This document shows positions 9,062 through 21,117 of a DNA stretch of 64,000 nt, piece by piece. Origin of the DNA: Dyella japonica A8 (GTDB lineage Bacteria; Pseudomonadota; Gammaproteobacteria; Xanthomonadales; Rhodanobacteraceae). The translations under genes and the position numbers were made by a program. The stretch's first letter is position 1. The number at the start of each line of letters is the position of its first letter. The stretch lies in NCBI RefSeq assembly GCF_000725385.1, contig NZ_CP008884.1, positions 2,170,001-2,234,000 of the forward strand, in the 5' to 3' direction. The notes under the pieces are model-generated. The model saw only the letters and a program-made list of their open reading frames with translations, was not told the DNA's origin and did not search any database.

Positions 9062-11038
9062 ATGAGGAAACTGCTTGGGCGCGCCGTGGGCTGCGCGCTT
9101 TATGTCTTGTCGGGTGCCGTCTGCGCCGCTGCCGTGCCACTGGCCGATCTGGCCCGTCACGTGCAGTACGACAACGTGAAAATTTCCAGCGACGGCCGCT
9201 ATCTCGCCGCCACCGCGGTGGTCAAAGGCAAGCCGATGCTCGCCCTGGTCGACCTGACCAAGGGGACGGGCGTGATGATGAAGCCGCGCGAAGGCAACCA
9301 GGTCATCGACCTGTACTGGGCCAATGGCCATCGCGTGCTTTACACCGAGGGCACCAAGGTCTCGGGTTTCGACCGCCCTGTACCTACGGGCGAAATCTTC
9401 GCGGTGAATGGCGATGGCACCGGCTCGGAATTGTTGTTCGGCTATCGCGCGGGCGACACGGCGCGAAGCACTCACCTGAAGAAGCGCGAACCGGAGCGCG
9501 CCAGCGCCATGGTCATCGACACCCTGCGTGACGATGAGAACCACGTGCTGATCAGTGTGGTGCCGTGGGACAGCGGGGCGGATGGCGCCTTCAACGAGAT
9601 CTTTGCCCTGGACGTGCGCGATGGCGGCAAGCGCAAGGTCGCCACGGCGCCGCTGCGCAGCGCCAGGTTCATCACGGACCATCATGGCGTCGTGCGGTTC
9701 GCGGCCGGCGTCGACAGCCAAGCCCATGGGCAGGTCTATTACCGGGAGGGCGAGGGTAAATCCTGGCGCCTGCTGTTCCAGGGCTCGGCTGAGAACAACG
9801 TGCCCGTCCCGCTGGCGTTCAACCGCGACGACAGCCGTGTCTACATGGCCTGCGATGTCCCCGGCAAGGCCGGTGCGCTATGCCCCTGGGACGTCGCCAC
9901 CCAGCTCATGCAGCCGCCGGTGTGGACCAACGCGACCGCCGATATAAGCGGCCTGGTACGCAGCCTGGATCGCCAGGACATCGAGGGCGTGCAGTCCATG
10001 CCGGGCACGCCCACCACCGAGGGTATCGTGGCCGGCTCGGACGCGATGAAGGTGATCAGCAGCTTGTCCCAGGCGCTTCCCGGCCGCAGCGTGGAGATCG
10101 TGTCGAGCACGGACGACGGCAGCAAAGTCGTGGCGCTCGCATCGTCGGACCTGGACCCGGGCACGTTCTATCTGTGGGATGCCGCGACAGGCAAGGCGTC
10201 GCAACTGCTGCAGCGTGCGCCCTGGGTCAAGCCCGAACAGATGGCGTCCAAGCGGCCGGTGGCGTTCAAGGCCCGCGATGGCATGTCCCTGCACGGCTAC
10301 CTCAGCATGCCGCCAGGGGCGGAGGAATCGAAGCACCTGCCGACGGTGATCTATGTCCACGGCGGGCCGTTCGGTGTTCGCGACGACTGGGAGTTCGACC
10401 CCTACGTGCAGATGCTTGCGACGCGCGGCTATGCCGTGTTGCAGGTGAACTACCGCGGCTCGGGCGGCTATGGGCGTGCCTTCGAGGAGGCCGGATACCG
10501 CGAGTGGGGTGGCAAGATGCAGGACGATGTGACGGATGCGACCCATTGGGCCATCCAGCAGGGCATCGCCGCACCCGACCGCATCTGCATCTTTGGCGGC
10601 AGTTATGGCGGGTATGCCGCGCTGGAAGGTGCGATCAAGGAACCGGATCTGTATCGCTGCGCCATCGGCTACGTGGGCGTTTACGACCTGCCGATGATGT
10701 TCACTGACGGTGATATTTCCGACCGTCGCGCCGGCATGAGTTATCTGCGCACGACGCTGGGCACCGACCAGGCCGAGTTGGCCGGGCGCTCTCCGCTCAA
10801 TCAGCTGGACAGGCTCAAGGCCCGCGTGATGCTGATCGTGGGTGGCGAAGACGAGCGCGTGCCACCGGTACAGGGGCAAAACCTGCACGCCGCGCTGCAG
10901 AAGCGCGGCGTTGCGCACGAATGGCTGTACAAGTCAGGGGAGGCGCACGGCTTCTACGTCGAAGAGAACATCACCGAGCTGTTCGAGCAGGTGACGCAAT
11001 TCCTTGATCGCAGCCTGCAAGGTGCCGCGGCACCCTGA
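9062..11038 (+). CDS. Secreted S9 family peptidase (prolyl oligopeptidase type), copy 2
   Basis: Paralogue of the preceding gene, 658 residues, with a signal peptide MRKLLGRAVGCALYVLSGAV ending near CAAA. The same propeller plus hydrolase architecture is seen, and the catalytic triad is intact: Ser514 in GGSYGGY, Asp597 in GGEDERVPP, His629 in GEAHGFY. Relative to copy 1 it has an insertion of about ten basic residues (THLKKREPERAS) in the propeller. The start ATG is chosen because it begins the signal peptide and directly follows the G9 tract; an in-frame ATG 39 bp upstream lacks both features. Copies 1 and 2 have separate 5' regions, so they are probably independently expressed. Confidence 0.9.
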   Translation: MRKLLGRAVGCALYVLSGAVCAAAVPLADLARHVQYDNVKISSDGRYLAATAVVKGKPMLALVDLTKGTGVMMKPREGNQVIDLYWANGHRVLYTEGTKVSGFDRPVPTGEIFAVNGDGTGSELLFGYRAGDTARSTHLKKREPERASAMVIDTLRDDENHVLISVVPWDSGADGAFNEIFALDVRDGGKRKVATAPLRSARFITDHHGVVRFAAGVDSQAHGQVYYREGEGKSWRLLFQGSAENNVPVPLAFNRDDSRVYMACDVPGKAGALCPWDVATQLMQPPVWTNATADISGLVRSLDRQDIEGVQSMPGTPTTEGIVAGSDAMKVISSLSQALPGRSVEIVSSTDDGSKVVALASSDLDPGTFYLWDAATGKASQLLQRAPWVKPEQMASKRPVAFKARDGMSLHGYLSMPPGAEESKHLPTVIYVHGGPFGVRDDWEFDPYVQMLATRGYAVLQVNYRGSGGYGRAFEEAGYREWGGKMQDDVTDATHWAIQQGIAAPDRICIFGGSYGGYAALEGAIKEPDLYRCAIGYVGVYDLPMMFTDGDISDRRAGMSYLRTTLGTDQAELAGRSPLNQLDRLKARVMLIVGGEDERVPPVQGQNLHAALQKRGVAHEWLYKSGEAHGFYVEENITELFEQVTQFLDRSLQGAAAP

Positions 11039-11055
11039 GTCTGCTGAGGGATGTG

Positions 11056-11075
11056 ATTCCGGCGGATGCCGGAAT
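11056..11075. repeat. Short ATTCCGGC/GCCGGAAT repeat hairpin
   Basis: ATTCCGGC-GGAT-GCCGGAAT is an 8-bp perfect hairpin followed by GACG. It belongs to a dispersed family of CCGGnnnTGCCGG/AATGACG repeats also seen near 28113, 39430, 49630 and 58101. Confidence 0.6.
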
Positions 11076-11095
11076 GACGCGACACCAAGCGTGGT

Positions 11096-11122
11096 CGCCG
11101 GGAGCAAGGGTTGCTCCCGGCG
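11096..11122. terminator. Bidirectional hairpin between convergent genes
   Basis: CGCCGGGAGCAA-GGG-TTGCTCCCGGCG, a 12-bp perfect stem with 3-nt loop, sits between the convergent S9 peptidase and cnoX-like genes. No T-tract is present on either strand. Confidence 0.5.
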
Positions 11123-11130
11123 GAGAAGCG

Positions 11131-11991
11131 TCAGAACACCAGCGAGGCCATGCGCCGACGGTAGCGGCCCACCAGTTCGGCATCGTCCAGCGTGGTAAAG
11201 GCGGCCAGCAGGCGCTTCCTGGCCTGGCCGTCATTCCATTCACGCGCTTTTTCCAGGATGGCGAGGAACTGATCCAGGCCACCGGCGGCGTCGCCTTCCA
11301 GCAACAGGCGCACGCCAAGCAGGTCACGGGCGGCCCAGTCGCCGGCGTCGGCCTGCACGCGCTGCTGCAGTTCCGGCAGCGAGGGGGCGCCCGCCAGCGC
11401 GCGGGCCAGGTCGAGCTGGCTGCGCAGGCGCACGGCGCGCGCATCGGTGGCGAGGTTGGCAGGCAGCGTGGTCAGTTCGGCTTCGGCCGCTTCGGCGTGG
11501 CCGGCGCGCATCAGTGCCAGCGCAAGGTCCAGCTTCAGCTCCGGCTGGTCGGGCTCGGCGGCAATGGCCTGCTGCAGGCGGTTGATGGCTTCTTCGGGCG
11601 ATTCCGGCACGGCGTCGGCGTCGTTGGCGGCGCCGTCCGCCGGCTGCACGTGGCGCTGCAGGAACTCACGCAGCTGGCCCTCGGGCAGGGCGCCCGCGAA
11701 GCCATCGACGATCTGTCCATCCTTCACCAGCATCACCGTGGGGACGCTGCGGATGCCGAACATGGCCGCCAGTTGCTGGGACTTGTCCACGTCCACCTTG
11801 GCCAGCCGGAAGGCACCGTTGAACTCGCCGGCGAGCTTTTCCAGCATGGGGCCCAGGGTTTTGCACGGACCGCACCAGGTCGCCCAGAAATCCACCAGGA
11901 TGGGGGTGGTCAGCGAGGCCTGCAGCACCTCGGCTTCGAAATTGTCCTCGCGCACGTCGAAAACATGCGTATCGGCGGTCGTGGCACTCAC
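11131..11991 (-). CDS. cnoX: Thioredoxin-TPR protein, CnoX/YbbN-like
   Basis: A 286-residue protein with an N-terminal thioredoxin fold containing an intact WCGPC active site (Cys40 and Cys43), cis-Pro region SVPTVML, and a helical C-terminal half typical of the TPR domain of CnoX. In E. coli CnoX is a holdase that binds clients under oxidative or chlorine stress and passes them to GroEL; the E. coli protein has SxxC instead of CxxC, so this version should be redox-active. The GTG at 11991 is chosen because the sense strand reads GGGAG six bases before it; a GTG at 12021 would add ten residues with no ribosome site. It converges with the S9 peptidase gene. Confidence 0.88.
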   Translation of the reverse strand: MSATTADTHVFDVREDNFEAEVLQASLTTPILVDFWATWCGPCKTLGPMLEKLAGEFNGAFRLAKVDVDKSQQLAAMFGIRSVPTVMLVKDGQIVDGFAGALPEGQLREFLQRHVQPADGAANDADAVPESPEEAINRLQQAIAAEPDQPELKLDLALALMRAGHAEAAEAELTTLPANLATDARAVRLRSQLDLARALAGAPSLPELQQRVQADAGDWAARDLLGVRLLLEGDAAGGLDQFLAILEKAREWNDGQARKRLLAAFTTLDDAELVGRYRRRMASLVF

Positions 11992-12132
11992 TGGGAACTC
12001 CCGTTGACGAATGCCCTTCACATCAGGGCGTCAGCCAGCATATCAAGGTTGCATGGCCCGGGGCCGGTTTGCTGGACGGCGCCTGACCGATGCCCTATCG
12101 GCGCCGGCCCCGATATTTGCGAAAATCATCAC

Positions 12133-12774
12133 ATGACCATGCCATCGCAAGGCATCAAACCCGCCATCGCTCCACCCACGCTGTGGATCTGCGAGGACTG
12201 TGACACTGTCTACCGGCGTCGCACGCTGGCCCGTGGCGAAGTGGCGCGCTGCGTGCGCTGCGATGCCATTCTTGCGCGTCACCACAGCCTGAGCGTGAGC
12301 GGCATGCTGGCGCTGGTGATCACGGCGATGATCGCCTTCGTGCAGGCCAACGTCTGGCCCATCGTGACGCTGGGGCTCAACGGTCAGCTGATCAGCACCA
12401 CGCTGTGGGGCTGCATCGTGATGATGTGGCGTGACAACGCGCAGGTGGTTTCGGTGATTGCCTCGCTGACGCTGTTCTTCTTTCCGATCATCAAGATGGC
12501 GCTGCTGTTCTGGGTGCTGCTGTATGCCCGGCGCGGACGCCGGGCGCCCGGATTCCGCCAGGTGATGGTGCTGCTGTACCGGATCGGTCCGTGGACCATG
12601 AGTGAGGTGTTCGTGCTCGGCTCGCTGGTGGCCGTGGTCAAGGCGCACATGTATTTCGACGTGCTGCCCAACCCGGGCATCTTCGCGTACGGCGTGCTGA
12701 TGCTGATCATCACCGCGTTCTCCAGCATCGATGTGCGCCGCCTGTGGGACCTCACCGAGGAGGCACCGGCATGA
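12133..12774 (+). CDS. pqiA: PqiA-type membrane protein, first half
   Basis: A 213-residue paraquat-inducible protein A homologue. A zinc-ribbon-like CxxC pair (Cys20/23 and Cys40/43) precedes four predicted membrane helices at about 55-75, 95-120, 140-165 and 180-200. In E. coli one PqiA protein carries two such units; here each unit is a separate gene, and the next gene supplies the second. PqiA works with the MCE protein PqiB and lipoprotein PqiC in a periplasm-spanning lipid transport system that supports envelope integrity. The ATG at 12133 starts the family's N-terminus; no good ribosome site is seen. The stop codon overlaps the next start (ATGA). Confidence 0.88.
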   Translation: MTMPSQGIKPAIAPPTLWICEDCDTVYRRRTLARGEVARCVRCDAILARHHSLSVSGMLALVITAMIAFVQANVWPIVTLGLNGQLISTTLWGCIVMMWRDNAQVVSVIASLTLFFFPIIKMALLFWVLLYARRGRRAPGFRQVMVLLYRIGPWTMSEVFVLGSLVAVVKAHMYFDVLPNPGIFAYGVLMLIITAFSSIDVRRLWDLTEEAPA

Positions 12775-13403
12775 GCGATGCAGGCAACCTGCCGCGCGCC
12801 GGCGACCTGGGCCTGATCGGCTGCCACGTGTGCCGGCTGGTGTGCCGCGACGTGGAGGCGGAAGATGCCGCCTGTCCCCGCTGCGGTTCGCCGTTGCACA
12901 AGCGCAAGTCGAACAGTTACATGCGGACCTGGGCGTTGCTGATCGCGGCGTTCATCTTCTACGTGCCCGCGAACGTGCTGCCGATCATGCGCACGGTGAG
13001 CCTGGGCGACGTGGACGACAACACCATCATGAGCGGCATCATCGAGCTGTGGGTCAAGGGCTCGCCCGACCTGGCCGTGATCGTCTTCACCGCAAGCATC
13101 ATCGTGCCCATGCTGAAGTTCGTGGCCCTGGGCCTGCTGCTGGTCAGTTCGCAGCAGGGCAGCCGCTGGGCATTGCGGCAGCGGTCCAAGCTCTACCGGC
13201 TGGTGGAATTCATCGGCTACTGGTCGATGCTGGACGTGTTCGTGGTGGCGCTGCTCACGGCGCTGGTGCAGTTTGGTTTCTTCAGCCAGGTGGAGCCCCT
13301 GCCTGGTGTAGTGTTCTTCGGCCTCACCGTGGTGATTACCATGATCGCTTCGATGACGTTCGATCCGCGACTGATCTGGGATGGCAGGGACTTCGATGAC
13401 TGA
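12771..13403 (+). CDS. pqiA: PqiA-type membrane protein, second half
   Basis: A 210-residue second PqiA unit with the same plan: cysteine pairs at 18/21 and 35/38, then four hydrophobic segments starting at about residue 48 (WALLIAAFIFYVPANVLPIM). It begins inside the stop codon of the preceding gene, after GAGGAGG, which indicates translational coupling. It overlaps the following pqiB start by 8 bp. Together the two genes reproduce the eight-helix PqiA of enterobacteria. Likely partner of PqiB in the inner membrane. Confidence 0.88.
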   Translation: MSDAGNLPRAGDLGLIGCHVCRLVCRDVEAEDAACPRCGSPLHKRKSNSYMRTWALLIAAFIFYVPANVLPIMRTVSLGDVDDNTIMSGIIELWVKGSPDLAVIVFTASIIVPMLKFVALGLLLVSSQQGSRWALRQRSKLYRLVEFIGYWSMLDVFVVALLTALVQFGFFSQVEPLPGVVFFGLTVVITMIASMTFDPRLIWDGRDFDD

Positions 13404-15075
13404 CGACAAGAAAATCACCGGAGATCTGCCCGAGCCCGTGGTGCGAAAGCCCCGCATCAACGCTTCGCTGGTGTGGCTGGTGCCCGTGATCGCGGCCCTG
13501 GTGGGCCTGTCGCTGGTGATCCACGCCTGGTCCGCGGCCGGCCCCACCATCAGCATCAGCTTTCAGAGCGCCGAGGGCCTGGACCCGGGCAAGACGGTGG
13601 TGAAGTACAAGAACGTGGTGATCGGCAAGGTGAGCACCGTGCGCCTGAGCGAGGACCGCTCGCACGTGGTGGCCAAGGTGGCCCTGGAAAAGAGCGCCAG
13701 GAGCTTCGCCACGGCCGACTCGCGTTTCTGGGTGGTGCGTCCGCGCATCGGCCTGGGCGGTGTGTCGGGCATCGATACGCTGCTGTCCGGCGCGTTCATC
13801 GGCGCCGACGTGGGCCAGTCGCAGGAGCCCAAGGACGACTTCGTTGGCCTGGAAACGCCGCCCACGGTGACCCACGGCGCGCCGGGCAAGACCTTTGACC
13901 TGCATGCCGACGACCTCGGCTCGCTCGATATCGGCTCGCCCATTTATTTCCGCCGCATCCAGGTGGGCCGGGTGTCCTCCTACCATCTCAACGAGGACGG
14001 CAAGGGCGTCACGCTGCAGATCTTCATCGACGCGCCGAACGACAAGTACGTCACCACTTCGTCGCGCTTCTGGAACGCCAGTGGCGTGGATGTGTCCATC
14101 GGTGCGGACGGCCTGAAGGTGAACACGCAGTCGCTTGCCACGGTGCTTGCCGGCGGCGTGGCCTTCCAGGATCCGCCGGGTCCGCACGACGCCACGCAGG
14201 CGCAGGAAAACGACGCCTTCACCCTGTTCAACGACAAGGGCACCGCCATGGCCCCGCCGGATGGCGAGCCGCGCTATATCCGCATGCGCTTCAACCAGTC
14301 GCTGCGCGGGCTGGCGGTGGATGCGCCGGTGGAGTTCCTGGGCGTGCCGTTCGGCCGCGTGGTCTCCATCAACCTCGATTTCGACGAGAAGACGCAGACT
14401 TTCCCGACCATTGTCGGCGCGGTGGTGTATCCGGACCGCCTCGGCAAGGCGCATGACAAGCTGGTGGCGCTGGCCAAGGCGCGCGGCGACGACGAGCAGA
14501 TGTCGCAGATGATGGGCCGCCTGGTGGAGCGTGGCCTGCGTGCACAGGCACGCAGCGGCAACCTGCTGACGGGCCAGCTCTATATCGCCATGGATTTCCT
14601 GCCCAAGGCCCCGAAGGTCGAGTTCGACGGCCGCTCCAAGCCGCTGGAAATCCCGACGGCACCGGGTGATTTCGACAAGATCCAGCAGCAGATCGCCGAT
14701 ATCGTCGGCAAGCTGCAGAAGGTGCCGTTCGACAGTATCGGCAACAACCTCAACGATACGCTGGCCGAGCTGCACAAGACGCTGCAGCAGGTCAACGGCA
14801 GCGTGCTGCCCGAGGTAAAGACCACCCTGCAGGGCGCGCAGAAGACGCTGGGCAACGCCAACAACGCCTTCGCGCCGGATTCGCCGCTGCAGCAGAACCT
14901 GGGCGGTAGCCTGCAGGAGCTGCAACGCGCCGCGCGTTCGCTGCGCGTGCTTACCGATTACCTGGGCGATCACCCGGACGCGCTGCTGCGCGGCCGTCGC
15001 GCCGACGACAAGCCGTTGCAGGCACCGCCGCCGCCTCCGCCGCAGGATGCACCGTCACAAGGGAGCAAGCCATGA
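13396..15075 (+). CDS. pqiB: MCE-domain protein PqiB
   Basis: A 559-residue MlaD/MCE family protein. After a short cytoplasmic tail there is one membrane helix at about 25-45 (SLVWLVPVIAALVGLSLVIH), then three successive MCE domains (first beginning near ISISFQSAEGLDPGKTVVKY) and a long C-terminal helical region from about 430 to 540. PqiB assembles as stacked rings with a central needle that bridges the periplasm and carries lipids. The C-terminus ends in a proline run (APPPPPPQ). The ATG at 13396 is preceded by CAGGGAC; an in-frame ATG at 13381 lies further inside pqiA. Confidence 0.92.
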   Translation: MTDDKKITGDLPEPVVRKPRINASLVWLVPVIAALVGLSLVIHAWSAAGPTISISFQSAEGLDPGKTVVKYKNVVIGKVSTVRLSEDRSHVVAKVALEKSARSFATADSRFWVVRPRIGLGGVSGIDTLLSGAFIGADVGQSQEPKDDFVGLETPPTVTHGAPGKTFDLHADDLGSLDIGSPIYFRRIQVGRVSSYHLNEDGKGVTLQIFIDAPNDKYVTTSSRFWNASGVDVSIGADGLKVNTQSLATVLAGGVAFQDPPGPHDATQAQENDAFTLFNDKGTAMAPPDGEPRYIRMRFNQSLRGLAVDAPVEFLGVPFGRVVSINLDFDEKTQTFPTIVGAVVYPDRLGKAHDKLVALAKARGDDEQMSQMMGRLVERGLRAQARSGNLLTGQLYIAMDFLPKAPKVEFDGRSKPLEIPTAPGDFDKIQQQIADIVGKLQKVPFDSIGNNLNDTLAELHKTLQQVNGSVLPEVKTTLQGAQKTLGNANNAFAPDSPLQQNLGGSLQELQRAARSLRVLTDYLGDHPDALLRGRRADDKPLQAPPPPPPQDAPSQGSKP

Positions 15076-15686
15076 ACCGCTGGGGAACGCTGAACCTGGC
15101 CATCGCCACGCTGGCACTGGTATTGGGCGCCTGCGGTTCCGTGCCGCCCGTGCGCTACTACACCCTGGTGCCGCCGGCTGGCGGAGACGCGGCGGGGGCG
15201 CCTGGCGCCCGGTCGTTCCAGTTCGAACTGCTGCCGGTGACCGTGCCGGCCCAGGTCGACCAGCCGCAGATGGTGGTGCGCGAGGGCGGGCAGGGTGTGG
15301 CCATGCTGCAGGGCCAACGCTGGATTGCCCCGTTGGGTGACGAGGTGCGCGGCGCGCTGTCCGCCGACCTGACCCGGGATTTCCGCGCGCAGGACGTCAC
15401 CGGGCTGCCTACAGGGGGCCAGTCCACCGTGCGCATCAAGCTCGACCTGCGCCGCTTCGACTCGGTGCCCGGCAGCTATGCCTATATCGACGCCGCCTGG
15501 AGCGTGCGCCCGCTGAAGGGCGGCGAGCCGCTGGCTTGCACCAGCCGCATCAGCGAAACGGTGGGCGAGGGGTATGACGCCCTTGTGCAGGGTCACCAGC
15601 AGGCGATCAAGCGGCTGGCCGGGCAGATTGGCGCCGTGGCCGGCACGGTCGCCGCCGGGCAGGCCGCCCGCTGCCCGGAGGGTTGA
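15072..15686 (+). CDS. pqiC: Outer-membrane lipoprotein PqiC
   Basis: A 204-residue lipoprotein of the ABC-transport auxiliary (PqiC) family. The lipobox LGAC places the lipidated residue at Cys21, followed by the family start VRYYTLVPP. In E. coli PqiC anchors the tip of the PqiB needle at the outer membrane. The start codon overlaps the pqiB stop (ATGA), and the gene closes the four-gene pqi operon. A REP-type repeat follows. Confidence 0.9.
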   Translation: MNRWGTLNLAIATLALVLGACGSVPPVRYYTLVPPAGGDAAGAPGARSFQFELLPVTVPAQVDQPQMVVREGGQGVAMLQGQRWIAPLGDEVRGALSADLTRDFRAQDVTGLPTGGQSTVRIKLDLRRFDSVPGSYAYIDAAWSVRPLKGGEPLACTSRISETVGEGYDALVQGHQQAIKRLAGQIGAVAGTVAAGQAARCPEG

Positions 15687-15703
15687 GATTCTCCACGCCC
15701 TTG

Positions 15704-15776
15704 GTGGGAGCGCACCCTGTGCGCGACGGCGGGGCCTCCGCTCCGTCGGCTTGTCGCGCACAGGGTGCGCTCCCAC
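15704..15776. repeat. REP-type inverted pair, family 1
   Basis: GTGGGAGCGCACCCTGTGCG-CGAC and its exact reverse complement are separated by 25 nt. A run of seven A follows on the plus strand. Lies between pqiC and leuS. Confidence 0.9.
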
Positions 15777-15820
15777 AAAAAAACCTTGTTCGACGCCGTT
15801 TTGCGTCCGTTTGGCGCTGA

Positions 15821-19236
<3,416 letters not shown>

Positions 19237-19251
19237 GTCTTTCATCCGCCC

Positions 19252-20262
19252 ATGCCGCTCAACGCCGCGCAATGGCAAAAATCACTGACGGCCGATCGCC
19301 TGCTGCCGGTGTACCTGCTGGCGGGTGAAGAGCTGCTGGTGCTGGAGGCGGCCGACGCCTTGCGCGCCCAGGCGCGCAAGCTGGGTTATGCCGAGCGCGA
19401 GGTGCTGGACGTCGGCAACCATTTCGACTGGGACGACCTTGCGCGCTCCGCCGCGGGCATGTCGCTGTTCGCCACGCGCCGTCTGCTGGACCTGCGCCTG
19501 CCGACGGGCCGCCCCGGTACTGAAGGCGCCAAGGCCATCAACGAGTTCTGCGCCAACCCGCCGCCGGACGTGACCTTGCTGATCACTGCGACCGAGTGGA
19601 GCAGCAAGCACGAAGGCGCCTGGACCAAGAACCTCGATGCCGCCGGCGCGCTGGTGGTATTCAATGCGCCGCGTCCGAACGAATGGGCGTCGTGGATCGG
19701 CGCGCGGCTGACGTCGCGTGGCCTGTCGGCCACGCCCGATGCGGCGGCCCTGCTGGCCGAACGTGTCGAGGGCAACCTGCTGGCTGCCGCGCAGGAGATC
19801 GACAAGCTGGTCGTGCTGCATGGCCAGGGCAAGATCGACGCGCAGGAGATGGAAAACCTCGTCGCCGACAGCGCGCGCTACGACGCTTTCAAGCTCACCG
19901 ATGCGGCTTTCGCAGGTGAGGGCGGACGCGCGCTGCGCATCCTCGCCGGCCTGCATGCGGAGGGCGAGGAACTGATCGGGTTGATGGGCTGGCTGGTGAA
20001 CCAGCTGCAGCTTGCGCTGCGCCTGGCCAATGCGCGCGACTTCGCCGCACAGGCCCGGGCGGAACGCCTGTGGCCCGCGCGCGAGCAGCTGTTCCGCAAG
20101 GCGCTGCGGCGCGCACCGCGCGAACACTGGCTGCAATGCCTGGCGCGTGCGGCGCGCATCGATCGCATGGCGAAAGGCCGCGAGCAGGGCGATGCATGGC
20201 TGGAGGCAGAGCGCCTGATCGCCGCCATTGCCGAACCACGGGCGGCCGGCGCGCTGGCATGA
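19252..20262 (+). CDS. holA: DNA polymerase III subunit delta
   Basis: A 336-residue clamp-loader subunit that opens the beta sliding clamp. The N-terminal segment LLPVYLLAGEELLVLEAADA is the family's start; the middle AAA+-like domain includes NEWASWIGARL and EGNLLAAAQEIDKL, and the collar domain follows after about residue 215 (LRILAGLHAEGE). It lies 15 bp after lptE and its stop overlaps the nadD start, as in many gammaproteobacteria. Confidence 0.93.
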   Translation: MPLNAAQWQKSLTADRLLPVYLLAGEELLVLEAADALRAQARKLGYAEREVLDVGNHFDWDDLARSAAGMSLFATRRLLDLRLPTGRPGTEGAKAINEFCANPPPDVTLLITATEWSSKHEGAWTKNLDAAGALVVFNAPRPNEWASWIGARLTSRGLSATPDAAALLAERVEGNLLAAAQEIDKLVVLHGQGKIDAQEMENLVADSARYDAFKLTDAAFAGEGGRALRILAGLHAEGEELIGLMGWLVNQLQLALRLANARDFAAQARAERLWPAREQLFRKALRRAPREHWLQCLARAARIDRMAKGREQGDAWLEAERLIAAIAEPRAAGALA

Positions 20263-20903
20263 AGCCGCTGGCACTCTTCGGTGGCACCTTCGATCCGGTG
20301 CACCTGGGACATCTCAGCGTCGCCTGGGAGGCCTCCGAACTGCTCGACGCCGAAGTACGCTTGATGCCGGCCAACGTGCCGCCCCACCGCAACGCGCCCA
20401 CCGCCACGCCTGCGCAGCGCGTGGCCATGTTGAACGCGGCATTGCAGGGACAGGGTCGCCTCACCCTGGACACACGCGAGCTGCGCAGGGAAGGGCCGTC
20501 CTACACCATCGACACCTTGCGCGAACTGCGTGGCGAGTTGGGCGACCGGCCGCTGATCCTGTTGCTGGGCGCGGATGCGTTTGCCGGTTTGCCGAGCTGG
20601 CAGAGCTGGCGCGAGCTGTTCGAGTACGCCCACATCGGCGTGCTCAGCCGTCCGGGCATCGACGCGGCGTGGTCGGTGGACCTTGCGCTGGAAATTCTGC
20701 CGCGCCGCGTAACCGACCCGAGGCTCCTGCACGAGCTGCCAGCGGGCAAGATGATCGAGCTGGCGGTGACGCCGCTGGAGATTTCCGCCACGCGTATTCG
20801 CGAGCTGTTGGCGGAGGGGCGTGATCCGCGTTATCTGCTGCCGTGCGGACTGTTTGACGACCCGTCCGTCCTCGCTCCCTACCGGGCAAAAGACAAGCGG
20901 TAA
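20259..20903 (+). CDS. nadD: Nicotinate-nucleotide adenylyltransferase
   Basis: A 214-residue NadD that converts nicotinate mononucleotide and ATP to deamido-NAD in NAD synthesis. The nucleotidyltransferase motif GGTFDPVHLGHL is at residues 8-19 and the second ATP-binding motif is ISATRIREL near residue 173. The start overlaps the holA stop (ATGA). In relatives rsfS usually follows at once; here the cluster is interrupted by two REP elements and a 6.2-kb stress block. Confidence 0.95.
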   Translation: MKPLALFGGTFDPVHLGHLSVAWEASELLDAEVRLMPANVPPHRNAPTATPAQRVAMLNAALQGQGRLTLDTRELRREGPSYTIDTLRELRGELGDRPLILLLGADAFAGLPSWQSWRELFEYAHIGVLSRPGIDAAWSVDLALEILPRRVTDPRLLHELPAGKMIELAVTPLEISATRIRELLAEGRDPRYLLPCGLFDDPSVLAPYRAKDKR

Positions 20904-20982
20904 GAGCGCACTTGTGCGCGACCGCGGCCATGCAGATCGCGGCAAACCTTATCGTCGCGGTCGCGCACAAGTGCGCTCCTAC
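20904..20982. repeat. REP-type inverted pair, family 2
   Basis: GAGCGCACTTGTGCGCGACC and its reverse complement (extended to CTCCTAC on the right arm) flank a ~30-nt spacer just after nadD. Family 2 has GTAGGAG in place of GTGGGAG. Confidence 0.85.
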
Positions 20983-21020
20983 GCCAGACCATGCGTTCCT
21001 GAAGTCATGGCCGCGTTCTT

Positions 21021-21101
21021 GTGGGAGCCCACCCTGTGGGTGACGGCGGCGCCACGGAGTACCCGTTTCATAGGCTTGTCGCGCATAGGGTGCGCTCCCA
21101 C
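21021..21101. repeat. REP-type inverted pair, family 1, degenerate
   Basis: Left arm GTGGGAGCCCACCCTGTGGG-TGAC has three changes from the consensus; right arm GTCGCGCATAGGGTGCGCTC-CCAC has one. Lies between nadD and the convergent msrB. Confidence 0.8.
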
Positions 21102-21117
21102 AGAAAAGCCCGTGCCC

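Noticed and set aside
11053..12132. Long plus-strand frame continuous with the first pqiA gene
   Set aside because: It is the antisense of the cnoX-like thioredoxin gene; only the part from 12133 has PqiA family sequence.
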